From contig NZ_SMOD01000022.1 of assembly GCF_004353905.1 (NCBI RefSeq), positions 62,001 to 126,000 of the forward strand: 64,000 nucleotides of DNA. The letters run 5' to 3'. Source of the DNA: Paraburkholderia guartelaensis (GTDB taxonomy: Bacteria > Pseudomonadota > Gammaproteobacteria > Burkholderiales > Burkholderiaceae). Position numbers and translations under genes: made by a program. Under the pieces are notes generated by a model, which did no database searches, was not told where the DNA came from, and saw nothing but the letters and a program-made list of their open reading frames with translations. Below, one piece after another: positions 1-7,985 of this stretch; positions within the stretch are counted from its first letter, which is position 1, and each line of letters starts with the position of its first letter.

Positions 1-590
1 TTGCGCGCACGATCGTCATGCTGCCGTGGTCCGTCTCGCTCACGATGACGGCCGTGGTCTGGCGCTGGGCGTTCAACGACGACTACGGCATGGTCAACGT
101 CACGCTGCAGCGCCTCGGCCTCACTTCGGGGCCGATCCATTGGCTCGCGACGCCCGAGTATGCGTTCCCGGTGGAAATCTGTGTGGGCATACTCGTGTCG
201 ATCCCCTTCACGACCACGATCCTGCTGGGCGGCCTTTCCTCGGTGCCGGGCGATATCTACGAAGCCGCACGCATCGACGGTGCGAGCGCCTGGCAACAGT
301 TCCGCCAGCTCACGCTGCCGCTGCTCAAGCCGTTCATCAACATGGCGGTCCTGCTGAACGTGATCTACGTGTTCAACTCGTTCCCGATCATCTGGGTGAT
401 GACGCAAGGCGGCCCCGACGACAGCACGCATATTCTCGTCACCTACCTTTACGAACTCGGCTTCCGGTTAGGACGACCAGGCGAAGCCGCCGCCGTCTCG
501 CTCATCATGCTCGTCATCCTGTTCGCCTTCTCGGTGGTCTACCTGCGCCTGCAGGCAAAACGCGGCAGCGCCGAAGGAGACCTCGCATGA
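1..590 (+). CDS. Carbohydrate ABC transporter permease, MalF/UgpA type (5' end outside window)
   Basis: This is the C-terminal part of an inner-membrane permease of a binding-protein-dependent sugar or polyol importer. The reading frame is already open at base 3, so the true start lies upstream. The visible part is strongly hydrophobic, with several membrane spans. It carries the EAA loop typical of these permeases (EAARIDGASAW, bases about 261-293, followed by a LPLLKP stretch), which docks on the ATPase. Its stop overlaps the start of the next permease by four bases (ATGA at 587-590), so the two are translationally coupled. The ATPase and binding protein are not seen here and presumably lie upstream. 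The substrate cannot be told from this fragment. Confidence 0.9.
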   Translation, partial: ARTIVMLPWSVSLTMTAVVWRWAFNDDYGMVNVTLQRLGLTSGPIHWLATPEYAFPVEICVGILVSIPFTTTILLGGLSSVPGDIYEAARIDGASAWQQFRQLTLPLLKPFINMAVLLNVIYVFNSFPIIWVMTQGGPDDSTHILVTYLYELGFRLGRPGEAAAVSLIMLVILFAFSVVYLRLQAKRGSAEGDLA

Positions 591-1432
591 ACCGCAAGCT
601 CAAACGCTCGATCTGGTGCTGGCTCGCGCTCTCGCCGCTCGTCGTGGCCGTGCTGTTCCCGTTCGCGGTGATGTTCTTCACCTCGTTCAAGCCGGCTTCG
701 GAAGTGTTCGTCTATCCGGCGCGCTGGCTGCCGATGCAGTGGCGCTGGCAGAACTACGTCGACATGTGGCAGGCCGCGAACTTCGGTGTCGCGCTGCGCA
801 ACAGCATCGTGGTGAGCTGTCTTTCCACGGCGCTTGCGCTCGCCGTGAGCCTGCCGGCCGCCTATGCGCTCGCGCGCTTTCCGTTCCGCGGGCGCGGCCT
901 TTACCGCCAGTTCCTGCTCGTCACGCAGATGCTCTCGCCGATCCTGCTCGTGGTCGGCCTGTTCCGGCTTGCCGCGATGATTCCGTACGGCGACGGCAAT
1001 CTCGTCGATTCGAAGATCGGCGTGATCGTCTCTTATGCGGCGTTCAATATCGCGTTTGCCGTGTGGATGCTCTCGTCGTATTTCCAGACCGTGCCGCGCG
1101 ATCTCGAAGAATCGGCGTGGCTCGAAGGCTGCAGCCGCACGGGCGCCGTGTTCCGCGTGTTCCTGCCGCTCGCGGTGCCGGCCGTGGTGGTCACGGCGAT
1201 CTTCACGTTCATCAGCGCGTGGAATGAGTTCGCCGTGGTCTACACGCTGATCCGCTCGCCCGAGAACAAGACGCTCACGGTGCAAGTCACCGACATGGTG
1301 GCCGGCAAGTACACCGTGGAATGGCAGCTCGTCATGGCGGCCACGCTCGCGGCCACGCTGCCGGTTTCCGTGGTGTTCGCCTGGCTGCAGCGCTACATGG
1401 TGAAGGGACTCGCGCTTGGCGCCGTGAAGTAA
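587..1432 (+). CDS. Carbohydrate ABC transporter permease, MalG type
   Basis: A 281-residue inner-membrane permease, the second half of a MalFG-like pair. It has about six hydrophobic spans, starting with one at residues 10-30 (LALSPLVVAVLFPFAVMFF). The EAA-type cytoplasmic loop reads ESAWLEGCSRTGAVFRVFLP, a small variation (ESA for EAA). I chose the ATG at 587 because it overlaps the previous stop and gives the usual MalG length. The frame is open upstream, but that stretch only shadows the preceding gene. It is the last gene of its operon, and the next gene is convergent. The substrate is unknown; sugar or sugar alcohol is an inference from the family. Confidence 0.9.
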   Translation: MNRKLKRSIWCWLALSPLVVAVLFPFAVMFFTSFKPASEVFVYPARWLPMQWRWQNYVDMWQAANFGVALRNSIVVSCLSTALALAVSLPAAYALARFPFRGRGLYRQFLLVTQMLSPILLVVGLFRLAAMIPYGDGNLVDSKIGVIVSYAAFNIAFAVWMLSSYFQTVPRDLEESAWLEGCSRTGAVFRVFLPLAVPAVVVTAIFTFISAWNEFAVVYTLIRSPENKTLTVQVTDMVAGKYTVEWQLVMAATLAATLPVSVVFAWLQRYMVKGLALGAVK

Positions 1433-1449
1433 GAGAAAGTCTCGCGCGC

Positions 1450-1653
1450 TTACTTGCCCAGTTCATGGCCGATCACGCCGCCGGCCACGGCGCCGCCCAC
1501 GGTGCCGACCGCGCTGCCGTTGGTGGCCCGGTTGCCGACATAACCGCCCGCGGCGGCGCCGCCCAGCGTGCAGGCCCCTGTGCCCGCTGCAGTCAGCAAG
1601 ACGGTGATGACGAGTGAGGCGCGCGCGGCGCGTATGCGTCGTAGCCAGTTCAT
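1450..1653 (-). CDS. Small glycine-zipper membrane protein (OsmB-like)
   Basis: A 67-residue protein with an N-terminal hydrophobic segment (ASLVITVLLTAAGTGAC) followed by a glycine-zipper stretch (GGAAAGGYVGNRATNGSAVG, then GGAVAGGVIGHELGK). The sequence before Cys resembles a lipoprotein signal but the -3 residue is Thr, so lipidation is uncertain. Glycine-zipper 2TM proteins such as OsmB sit in the envelope and are often stress-induced; their exact function is mostly unknown. The gene is convergent with the sugar permease, 17 bases from its stop. The gene call is supported by the clear signal-like N-terminus and the repeat pattern; the function is not established. Confidence 0.75.
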   Translation of the reverse strand: MNWLRRIRAARASLVITVLLTAAGTGACTLGGAAAGGYVGNRATNGSAVGTVGGAVAGGVIGHELGK

Positions 1654-1716
1654 CGTCGATTCTCCTGATCGAACCCGGTGGCTTTCATGCCAGCAAGCTT
1701 CGTGCCGCGCTGGCTT

Positions 1717-2658
1717 TCAGCCGTGGTGCAGATGCAGCAGGATCAGCGTGAGCGTGACGAGCGAACCTAGTGTGGAATGCAAAATGGTGCGCGAAGTCAC
1801 GTGCGCCTCGCGCCGGTAGTACTCGGCGAGCATGAACGGGCCGGTGCCCGTGGGCAGCGCCGCGAGCAACACCGCAATTTCCACGAGCTGGTCAGGCAGC
1901 CCGAACACGCGATCGGCCAGCCACCACGTGAGCAGCGGCTGCGCGACGAGCTTGGAGAGCGTGAGCCACCACGACGACTCACGCGGCGCTTCGCCGCTCG
2001 CGCGGCGTTCGGCGAGAAAGAGCCCGAGGCTCACAAGCGCGCACGGGCTCGCCGCGCCGCCCAGCAGCTTGAGGAACGTCTCCGCGCTAGCGGGCAGAGT
2101 GACATGCGCGGCCGAAACGACCGCCCCCAGCGCCGGCGCAACCAGCAGCGGGTTGCGCAAGAGCGAGCGCACGACCTTGATGGCGAGCCGATGCGGACGC
2201 CGCTCGCTTTGCAGCCCCGTTTCGATCAGCACGATGGCGATGGCGAACAGCACGCAGACCACGAGGATCGTCGCGATGGTCGTGGGCGTGAGGCTCGACG
2301 GCCCGAAGGCGATCATGCACAGCGGGAAGCCCACGTAGCCGGTGTTCGGATACGCGGCGGCAAGCCCGTCGATGCTCGCATCGGCGAGCGGGCGGCCGAG
2401 GAACACGCGCGCCGCCACCACAGCGACGAACACGGCGAGCCCGGCAAGACCGAACGCGGCGACGAACGCCGGCTGATAAAGCTCGTGCCACGTTGCGTGC
2501 GCAAGGATATCGAAGAGCAGCGCGGGAAGCGCGAGCCACACGACGAAGCGATTCAGCTCGGAAGCCGCGGCAGGGCCGAGGACATTCGTGCGACGACAGG
2601 CGAAGCCCGCGAAAATGAGACCGAAAACCGGCAGAAGAATGGAAACGGCAGAAAGCAT
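1717..2658 (-). CDS. AEC-family (auxin efflux carrier-like) transporter
   Basis: A polytopic inner-membrane carrier of about 313 residues with ten predicted spans, beginning LSAVSILLPVFGLIFAGF, the typical AEC N-terminus. Bacterial AEC members export or exchange small carboxylates or amino-acid derivatives (for example malonate or malate carriers), but substrates cannot be predicted. I chose the ATG at 2658. An in-frame TTG at 2676 would add six residues that are unusual for the family, and neither start has a clear ribosome site. It lies downstream of the efflux pump on the same strand with a gap of about 70 bases, so read-through from the pump is possible. No regulator is attached directly. 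Confidence 0.85.
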   Translation of the reverse strand: MLSAVSILLPVFGLIFAGFACRRTNVLGPAAASELNRFVVWLALPALLFDILAHATWHELYQPAFVAAFGLAGLAVFVAVVAARVFLGRPLADASIDGLAAAYPNTGYVGFPLCMIAFGPSSLTPTTIATILVVCVLFAIAIVLIETGLQSERRPHRLAIKVVRSLLRNPLLVAPALGAVVSAAHVTLPASAETFLKLLGGAASPCALVSLGLFLAERRASGEAPRESSWWLTLSKLVAQPLLTWWLADRVFGLPDQLVEIAVLLAALPTGTGPFMLAEYYRREAHVTSRTILHSTLGSLVTLTLILLHLHHG

Positions 2659-2727
2659 CGGGATTCGTGAATGCAAAGCGCGCGGACGTGCCGCGCGCCA
2701 GGGTGAAACGGAAGACGAACAGGTTCG

Positions 2728-4293
2728 CTAATCCATCGCCGCGTGACTCGTATCGACGGTGGCGGCACTCGGGCCGGTGCGGATCAGAAAGAGCAGCGGA
2801 ATCACGAGCAGCGTAGCCACGAACATCATCTTGAAGTCGTTCAGATACGCGATCATCTGGGCCTGCTGCGTGATCGACTGGTTGAGCACGGCAAGATCGT
2901 ACCGCGAACCGCTTTCGAGCATCTGCTGAATCGCCGGGTTGAACGGGGTGATGTTCGCGGCGAGGTCCGAATGCGCGATCTGCGTGCCGCGCGTGACGAA
3001 GGTCTGCACGATCGAAATGCCGATACTGCTGCCGATGTTGCGCATGAGGCTATAGGTGGCCGTGCCGTCCGCGCGCAGTTGCGGTGTCAGCGTCGAGAAC
3101 GTCAGCGCGGAAAGCGGCACGAACACGAAGCCGAGGCCAAAACCCTGCACCACGCCCGGCCACACGATATCCGAGGGCGAAAGCACGAGCGTGTACTGCA
3201 TCATCTGCCATAGCGCGTACGCGGAGACCACGAAGCCGAAGAGCAGCATAATGCGCGCGTCCACGCGTTTCAGTATGCGCCCGGCTATCAGCATGGCGAC
3301 CATGGTGCCCGCGCCGCTCGGCGCGGTCACGAGCCCCGTAGTGGCGACCGGATAGCCCATGAGGTTCTGCAGCATGGGCGGCAGCAGCGCGCGCGTGGCG
3401 TAGAGCACTGCGCCGATCACGAAGATGAAGAGCGTGCCCGTGGCGAAGTTGCGGTCCTTGAGCAACTGGTAGCGAAAGAACGTGCCGGGCCCCGAGGTGG
3501 CCGTATGCACGACGAAGAACGCGAAGGCAATGACCGCCACCAGCGCCTCGATGCGGATCTCCAGCGAGCCGAACCAGTCGAGCTGCTCGCCGCGGTCGAG
3601 CAAGGCCTGCAACGCGCCGATGGCGAGCGCGAGCGTGGCGAAGCCGAACACGTCGAAGCGCTGCGTGCGGCCAGGCACGCGCGCGGGCATGAACGTCGAG
3701 ACGCCGAAAAACGCAAACAGGCCCACCGGCACATTGATGAAGAACACCCAGCGCCAGTTGTAGCTATCCGTGAGCCAGCCGCCCAGCGTGGGCCCGAGCA
3801 CAGGGCCGACCATCACGCCCATGCCCCAGACCGCCATGGCCTGCCCCTGGCGCTCGCGCGGATTGATGTCGAGAAGAATGGACTGCGAGAGCGGCACGAG
3901 CGACGCGCCGAACACGCCCTGCAAAAGCCGCGAAGCGACGATCTCGCCGAGCGTTTCGGAAAGCCCGCACAACGCCGAGGCCACGGTGAAGCCGGCAATC
4001 GCCACGCCAAGCAGCCGCTTGACGCCGTAACGGTCGGCGAGCCAGCCCGTGAGCGGCGTGGCAATGGCGGCGGCGACGATATACGAGGTGAGCACCCAGG
4101 TGATCTCGTCCTGGGAAGCAGACAGCGTGCCCTGCATGTGCGGCAGCGCGACATTGGCGATCGTGCTGTCCAGCGTCTGCATCAGCGTGGCGAGCATGAT
4201 CGAGAGCGTGATCATGCCGCGATTGAGCGGGGCTTCCTTGACCGGCTCCGCCCGATGCTGCGCGGCTGAGCCGTCCTGCATGACTGCGGTCAT
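2728..4293 (-). CDS. DHA2-family multidrug efflux MFS transporter (EmrB/QacA type)
   Basis: A 521-residue, probably 14-span proton-coupled drug exporter of the inner membrane. Signature motifs are visible: motif D1 LDSTIANVALP (residues 41-51), motif A GWLADRYGVKRLL (83-95) and motif C GPVLGPTLGG (163-172). The length matches EmrB. No EmrA-like membrane-fusion partner is next to it, so it either works alone like QacA or borrows a partner. The gene is divergent from a MarR regulator, and a perfect 18-base palindrome in the gap overlaps its best -10 box (see 4344-4363). That is the usual layout for repression relieved by a drug or phenolic ligand. The actual substrates are unknown. Confidence 0.93.
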   Translation of the reverse strand: MTAVMQDGSAAQHRAEPVKEAPLNRGMITLSIMLATLMQTLDSTIANVALPHMQGTLSASQDEITWVLTSYIVAAAIATPLTGWLADRYGVKRLLGVAIAGFTVASALCGLSETLGEIVASRLLQGVFGASLVPLSQSILLDINPRERQGQAMAVWGMGVMVGPVLGPTLGGWLTDSYNWRWVFFINVPVGLFAFFGVSTFMPARVPGRTQRFDVFGFATLALAIGALQALLDRGEQLDWFGSLEIRIEALVAVIAFAFFVVHTATSGPGTFFRYQLLKDRNFATGTLFIFVIGAVLYATRALLPPMLQNLMGYPVATTGLVTAPSGAGTMVAMLIAGRILKRVDARIMLLFGFVVSAYALWQMMQYTLVLSPSDIVWPGVVQGFGLGFVFVPLSALTFSTLTPQLRADGTATYSLMRNIGSSIGISIVQTFVTRGTQIAHSDLAANITPFNPAIQQMLESGSRYDLAVLNQSITQQAQMIAYLNDFKMMFVATLLVIPLLFLIRTGPSAATVDTSHAAMD

Positions 4294-4343
4294 CGTGCGG
4301 TTGTCTTGCGGCTATCTTGATTGAGGGGCGGAGTGTGCCGAAT

Positions 4344-4363
4344 TAATAAGCCTGCTTATTATA
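4344..4363. promoter_or_regulatory. Probable MarR operator overlapping the efflux-pump -10 box
   Basis: TAATAAGC-CT-GCTTATTA at 4344-4361 is a perfect inverted repeat with 8-base arms and a 2-base centre, the size MarR dimers bind. On the minus strand the bases 4363-4358 read TATAAT. A TTGCGT lies 16 bases upstream on that strand, giving a plausible sigma-70 promoter for the efflux gene. Binding here would block the polymerase. The sequence is direct; assigning it to the adjacent MarR protein is inference. Confidence 0.7.
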
Positions 4364-4437
4364 CGACTCGCACCTGCTGACGCAATCGGTATCGCCAGGG
4401 AGAGGACGCTCGTGCGAAGGCGCGAGCCGCGCGCCCG

Positions 4438-4443
4438 TATAAT
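4438..4443 (+). promoter_or_regulatory. -10 box 7 bases before the marR start: likely leaderless mRNA
   Basis: A consensus TATAAT stands at 4438-4443 and the marR ATG is at 4450, where transcription should start. No Shine-Dalgarno sequence is visible between them or just upstream (the 5' flank is gcgcgcccg). The -35 region is weak. Together this suggests a leaderless transcript, but no start site is shown. Confidence 0.45.
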
Positions 4444-4449
4444 CGCGCG

Positions 4450-4893
4450 ATGACTACCGACCTCGAAAAGCGCTTTGGCTTCCTGGTCGTCGACGTGGGC
4501 CGGCTCTATGGCAAACGTTACGACGAGCTTGCGAAGTCGTCGCTCGAACTCACGCGCGCGCAGTGCCGCATGATCGCGTACCTCGCCCACTACGGCGACA
4601 TGAACCAGGCGCGCCTCGCCGAACTGCTGGAAGTGGCGCCCATTTCCGCGGGGCGGCTGCTCGAGCGCATGGAAGAAGGCGGCTGGGTCGTGCGTACGCC
4701 TAATCCGGACGACCGCCGCGAATTGCTGGTGAGCCTCACGCCCAGGGCGGAAGGCGTGCTCACGGGCGCGCGCCGCGTAGGTGACGAAGTCCAGGCGGAA
4801 GCCCTGGCGGGCTTCACGCCTGAAGAAGCTGAGCAGTTCGGCGCGATGCTTCAGCGGGTGCGCGCCAATCTCGGCGCGCTGGTGGAACGGTAA
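4450..4893 (+). CDS. MarR-family transcriptional regulator
   Basis: A 147-residue winged-helix dimeric regulator. The helix-turn-helix lies around residues 50-80 (NQARLAELLEVAPISAGRLL), followed by the wing with the conserved NPDDRRE motif (residues about 87-95). N- and C-terminal helices form the usual dimerisation region. It is divergent from a DHA2 efflux pump and most likely represses it and itself through the palindrome at 4344-4361. The start at the ATG 4450 fits family length; no ribosome site precedes it, consistent with a leaderless message. The ligand is unknown. It is convergent, 19 bases apart, with the aldehyde dehydrogenase gene. Confidence 0.92.
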   Translation: MTTDLEKRFGFLVVDVGRLYGKRYDELAKSSLELTRAQCRMIAYLAHYGDMNQARLAELLEVAPISAGRLLERMEEGGWVVRTPNPDDRRELLVSLTPRAEGVLTGARRVGDEVQAEALAGFTPEEAEQFGAMLQRVRANLGALVER

Positions 4894-4912
4894 CCCGCAG
4901 CGAAAACTGGCG

Positions 4913-6403
4913 TTATCGCAGCCGCACGAGCGTGGACTTGAGTTCCGTGTACTTTTCGAGCGCGTGTAACGACTTGTCGCGTCCGTTGCCGGATTCCTTG
5001 AAGCCGCCGAACGGGAAGTTCATGTCCCCGCCTTCGTCGTAGCAGTTCACCCACACCGTGCCTGCACGCAGCCTGCGCGAAATTTCATGCGCGTGCGTGA
5101 GGTTCGCGGTCCAGACCGCGGCCGCGAGCCCGTAGTCACTGTCGTTGGCAATGCGCACCGCTTCGTCGATCGTGCTGAAGGTGATGACCGATAGCACCGG
5201 CCCAAAGATTTCCTCGCGCGCGATCTTCGTGTCGTGATGCGTATCGAACACCGTGGGCTGCACGTAGAAGCCGCCACCCTCCGCATTGACGCGTTCGCCG
5301 CCGGTCAGCAGCTTCGAATCCTTGCGACCGGCCTCGATATAGCTCAGCACGCGCTCCAGCTGAATCTTGTCGATGATCGCACCCATCGACACATCCGGAT
5401 CGAGAGGATTGCCAGGCTTATAGGCCTTCGCGGCCTCGGCGAGCTTCGCGAGGAATACGTCCTTGATCTCGTGATGCACGAGCAGGCGCGAGCCCGCCGT
5501 ACACATTTCGCCCATGTTGTAGAAGATCGCGCCCGCCGCCGCGTTCGCCGCGCGGTCGAGATCCGGGCAATCGTGCAGCACGATGTTGGGCGACTTGCCG
5601 CCAAGCTCGAGCCACACGCGCTTGAGGTTCGACTGGCCTGCGTACTGCATGATCTGCTTGCCCACGTTCGTCGAGCCCGTGAATGCAATGCAATCCACGT
5701 CGCGATGCAGGCCGAGCAGCTTTCCCGGCTCGCCGCCACCGGGCAGCACGTTGAACACGCCCGCTGGAATGCCGGCCTCGTGCGCTAGCTGCGCCACGCG
5801 AATGGCCGTGAGCGGCGACTTCTCCGAAGGCTTGAGCACGACGCTGTTGCCCGCTGCGAGCGCAGGCCCGAACTTCCACGAGGCCATCAGGATCGGGAAA
5901 TTCCACGGCACGACGGCGGCGACCACGCCAATGGGCTCGCGCGTGACGAGGCCCACGAGATGATGATCGGCGGGCACGACTTCGCCACCCACCTTGTCGA
6001 TGGCCTCCGCGAACCATTCCACGCAATAAGCCGCGCCCGGCACATCAACAGTCGTCGTGTCGCCGATGGGCTTGCCTGCATCGAGCGTTTCGAGCAGCGC
6101 GAGTTCGTCGAGATGCTCGCGCATGAGCGCGGCCCAGCGCAGCAGAACGGCCTTGCGCGCACGCGGATTCAGGCCTGCCCAAATCCCTTCGTCGAACGCG
6201 CGCCGCGCAGCGCCCACCGCGGCATCGACATCGGCCGCGCCGCAATCGGCCACGCTTGCAAGCACGCGGCCGTCGATCGGGCTCACGCAATCGAACGTGC
6301 GGCCCGAATACGCGTCGCGATACGCGCCGTCGATGAATGCGCGGCCTTCGATCGAAAGCGTCGCGGCCTTGTCCTGCCAGTAAGCGAAAGTTTTCTTTTC
6401 CAT
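4913..6403 (-). CDS. puuC: Gamma-glutamyl-gamma-aminobutyraldehyde dehydrogenase (PuuC-type ALDH)
   Basis: A 496-residue NAD(P)-dependent aldehyde dehydrogenase. Catalytic residues are visible: Cys301 in MCTAGSR, Glu266 in LELGGK, Asn168 in PWNFP, and the FTGST cofactor loop at 241-245. In the Puu pathway this enzyme oxidises gamma-glutamyl-gamma-aminobutyraldehyde to gamma-glutamyl-GABA, and it also accepts free aminobutyraldehydes. Assignment to PuuC rests on overall similarity and on context: it lies directly downstream of a PuuR-like regulator (80-base gap, same strand) and next to the puuDA block. Other broad-specificity ALDHs share the motifs, so the substrate is an inference. Confidence 0.87.
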   Translation of the reverse strand: MEKKTFAYWQDKAATLSIEGRAFIDGAYRDAYSGRTFDCVSPIDGRVLASVADCGAADVDAAVGAARRAFDEGIWAGLNPRARKAVLLRWAALMREHLDELALLETLDAGKPIGDTTTVDVPGAAYCVEWFAEAIDKVGGEVVPADHHLVGLVTREPIGVVAAVVPWNFPILMASWKFGPALAAGNSVVLKPSEKSPLTAIRVAQLAHEAGIPAGVFNVLPGGGEPGKLLGLHRDVDCIAFTGSTNVGKQIMQYAGQSNLKRVWLELGGKSPNIVLHDCPDLDRAANAAAGAIFYNMGEMCTAGSRLLVHHEIKDVFLAKLAEAAKAYKPGNPLDPDVSMGAIIDKIQLERVLSYIEAGRKDSKLLTGGERVNAEGGGFYVQPTVFDTHHDTKIAREEIFGPVLSVITFSTIDEAVRIANDSDYGLAAAVWTANLTHAHEISRRLRAGTVWVNCYDEGGDMNFPFGGFKESGNGRDKSLHALEKYTELKSTLVRLR

Positions 6404-6483
6404 CAGGATGCCTCAATGATTTGCGATCCACCTTGCGTGCCGCAACGCGGCGTCAGGTGAAACGGGTTCGCGCGATCAGGGAG

Positions 6484-7053
6484 TCAGAAGGTGGGCGGCG
6501 AATTGGCCGACACCACTTCGCAGACTTCGTTCGCGCTGGGATTGCGAAACCGGTGCGGGAAGCGGCTTTCAAAGTAGTAGCTGTCTCCGGGGTCGAGCAG
6601 CCAGGTCGTGCCATCCACGGTCAGCTCGAGTTGTCCGGCGACCACCACGCCGCCTTCGTGCCCCGCATGCACCAGCATTTCAGGGCCGGTATCGGCGAGC
6701 GGCTGATAGACCTCGCGCATGATGCCCATGTTGCGGTCTTTCATTTTCGCGCCGGCGAGATAGAACTCGATCGATTCGTTGCCGAGGTTCGGCATTTCGC
6801 CGCGCCGCGACACGACTTCTGTCCCTTCGGTCAGGTCAAATGTGAAGAATTCCGCGAGGCTCATCGGAATGCATTCGAGCAGCTTCTTGAGCGAGCCCAC
6901 AGAGGGACTGACGCGACTTTGCTCGATCAGCGAGATCGCGCCATTGGTCACGCCTGCGCGCTTGGCGAGCTCACGCTGCGACAAACCATAGCGTTTGCGG
7001 ACATAACGCAGGCGCGTGGCGACTTCGGATGACACAGAGGCGGACTCGGACAC
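6484..7053 (-). CDS. puuR: PuuR-like XRE/cupin transcriptional regulator of polyamine use
   Basis: A 189-residue regulator with an N-terminal HTH_3 domain (residues about 10-65; RELAKRAGVTNGAISLIEQ) and a C-terminal cupin domain (about 110-185; LDPGDSYYFESRFPHRFRNP). This architecture is that of PuuR, the putrescine-responsive repressor of puu genes in enterobacteria. It is encoded upstream of puuC and divergent, across a long spacer, from puuD-puuA, as expected for a local repressor. The start codon is GTG at 7053, with only a weak ribosome site. No copy of the enterobacterial PuuR site was recognised. Other XRE-cupin regulators look similar, so ligand specificity rests on context. Confidence 0.87.
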   Translation of the reverse strand: MSESASVSSEVATRLRYVRKRYGLSQRELAKRAGVTNGAISLIEQSRVSPSVGSLKKLLECIPMSLAEFFTFDLTEGTEVVSRRGEMPNLGNESIEFYLAGAKMKDRNMGIMREVYQPLADTGPEMLVHAGHEGGVVVAGQLELTVDGTTWLLDPGDSYYFESRFPHRFRNPSANEVCEVVSANSPPTF

Positions 7054-7985
7054 GATGAAGGACCGTTGGCAGTGAAAATGCGCGTGGAGGGGGCGCGGTG
7101 GACGTGTTGAATATTCTAATCAGTTTGCTTTATTTTGCGTCAGTACAAACCCCTGTAAGTTATTCGAAATATAAGTGCAGGAGCCGATATTTCGCACAGC
7201 GTGCTATTTCAAAGGGCTCTCGGGGAAAGTGCTGACATCAAAAACTTGAAAAAATAATTGACGCCCTTTTTGACTCGTATATGCTGAACTACAGGTCGAA
7301 CGCAGCATCGTTTCTATCGCGTTGCAACGCAAAAAGCGCGTTTTATGCGAGAAACATAGCGAGTCGGCTGAGTTTGGAAAGCAATACATCGATGTCGTTC
7401 AATGTTTAATGCCTCACTCAAATTGACGACCTCGAATGCTTGAACCAAACGCCTTTTTCAACGCAACCAGTCGAGTGTTATTGTGAGAGTCCGTGGCCCT
7501 CTGGTGAGGTGGGATCGTAGTCATGCGAGGTGTCTTCGCAGTGACTGCACCGCCATCGCCGACGGCAGTAGCGGCAGGCTTGCCTCTCGCCTGTTCCTGT
7601 CCGTCTTCACGATCCTTTCCCGCCGCTCCGTTCGGCGTCACAACTCGGTCTCTGCACGCGCCTTCATTGCCGTCCACACGGACGAAGTCGCGTCGCTTCT
7701 GCCCTAGCGCCTCTCCTTCCCGCGCTGTTCGTTTTCTTCGCCGTCGTTGGTTCGCGAAGTGTCCTGTCGCGCCTTCGCGATGTGGCTGCGCACGCCTGAA
7801 CACCGTTGCGCCTCACAACGGCAAGAAACGAACCGCCTACATGATCTCCACGCGCAGCGCCATCCGTTAGCGCCGCTGCGCGGAGCACACAGGGTTTGTA
7901 GTTTTGCGTCCCGCAAGGCTGCAAGGTCATGTCACGCCCGTAGCGCCGACACACTACGCACGGGCAAGCAAGCGAATCATTAGTC
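7054..7985. other. Gene-free spacer between puuR and puuD (0.93 kb)
   Basis: This is the longest gene-free stretch in the window. The first 350 bases are clearly more AT-rich than the surroundings and hold promoter-like elements on both strands, including one at 7258-7285. The remaining 550 bases are GC-rich and contain only short open frames with arginine-, serine- and proline-rich translations and no family resemblance. Near its end a GCGAATCA pair repeats around the puuD start (7970-7995). It could hold a long leader, a small RNA, or the eroded remains of a gene. I see no tRNA, no known riboswitch and no complete gene. Confidence 0.6.
7258..7285 (+). promoter_or_regulatory. Candidate sigma-70 promoter in the puuR-puuD spacer
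   Basis: TTGACG (7258-7263) is followed after 16 bases by TATGCT (7280-7285), four to five matches per box to the sigma-70 consensus, within an AT-rich segment. It points toward puuD, but that start is about 700 bases downstream, so either the leader is very long or it drives an unrecognised transcript. Confidence 0.4.

Noticed and set aside
7414..7870. Short overlapping frames on both strands in the puuR-puuD spacer
   Set aside because: Translations are Arg/Ser/Pro-rich, with no ribosome sites and no resemblance to known families; not called as genes.
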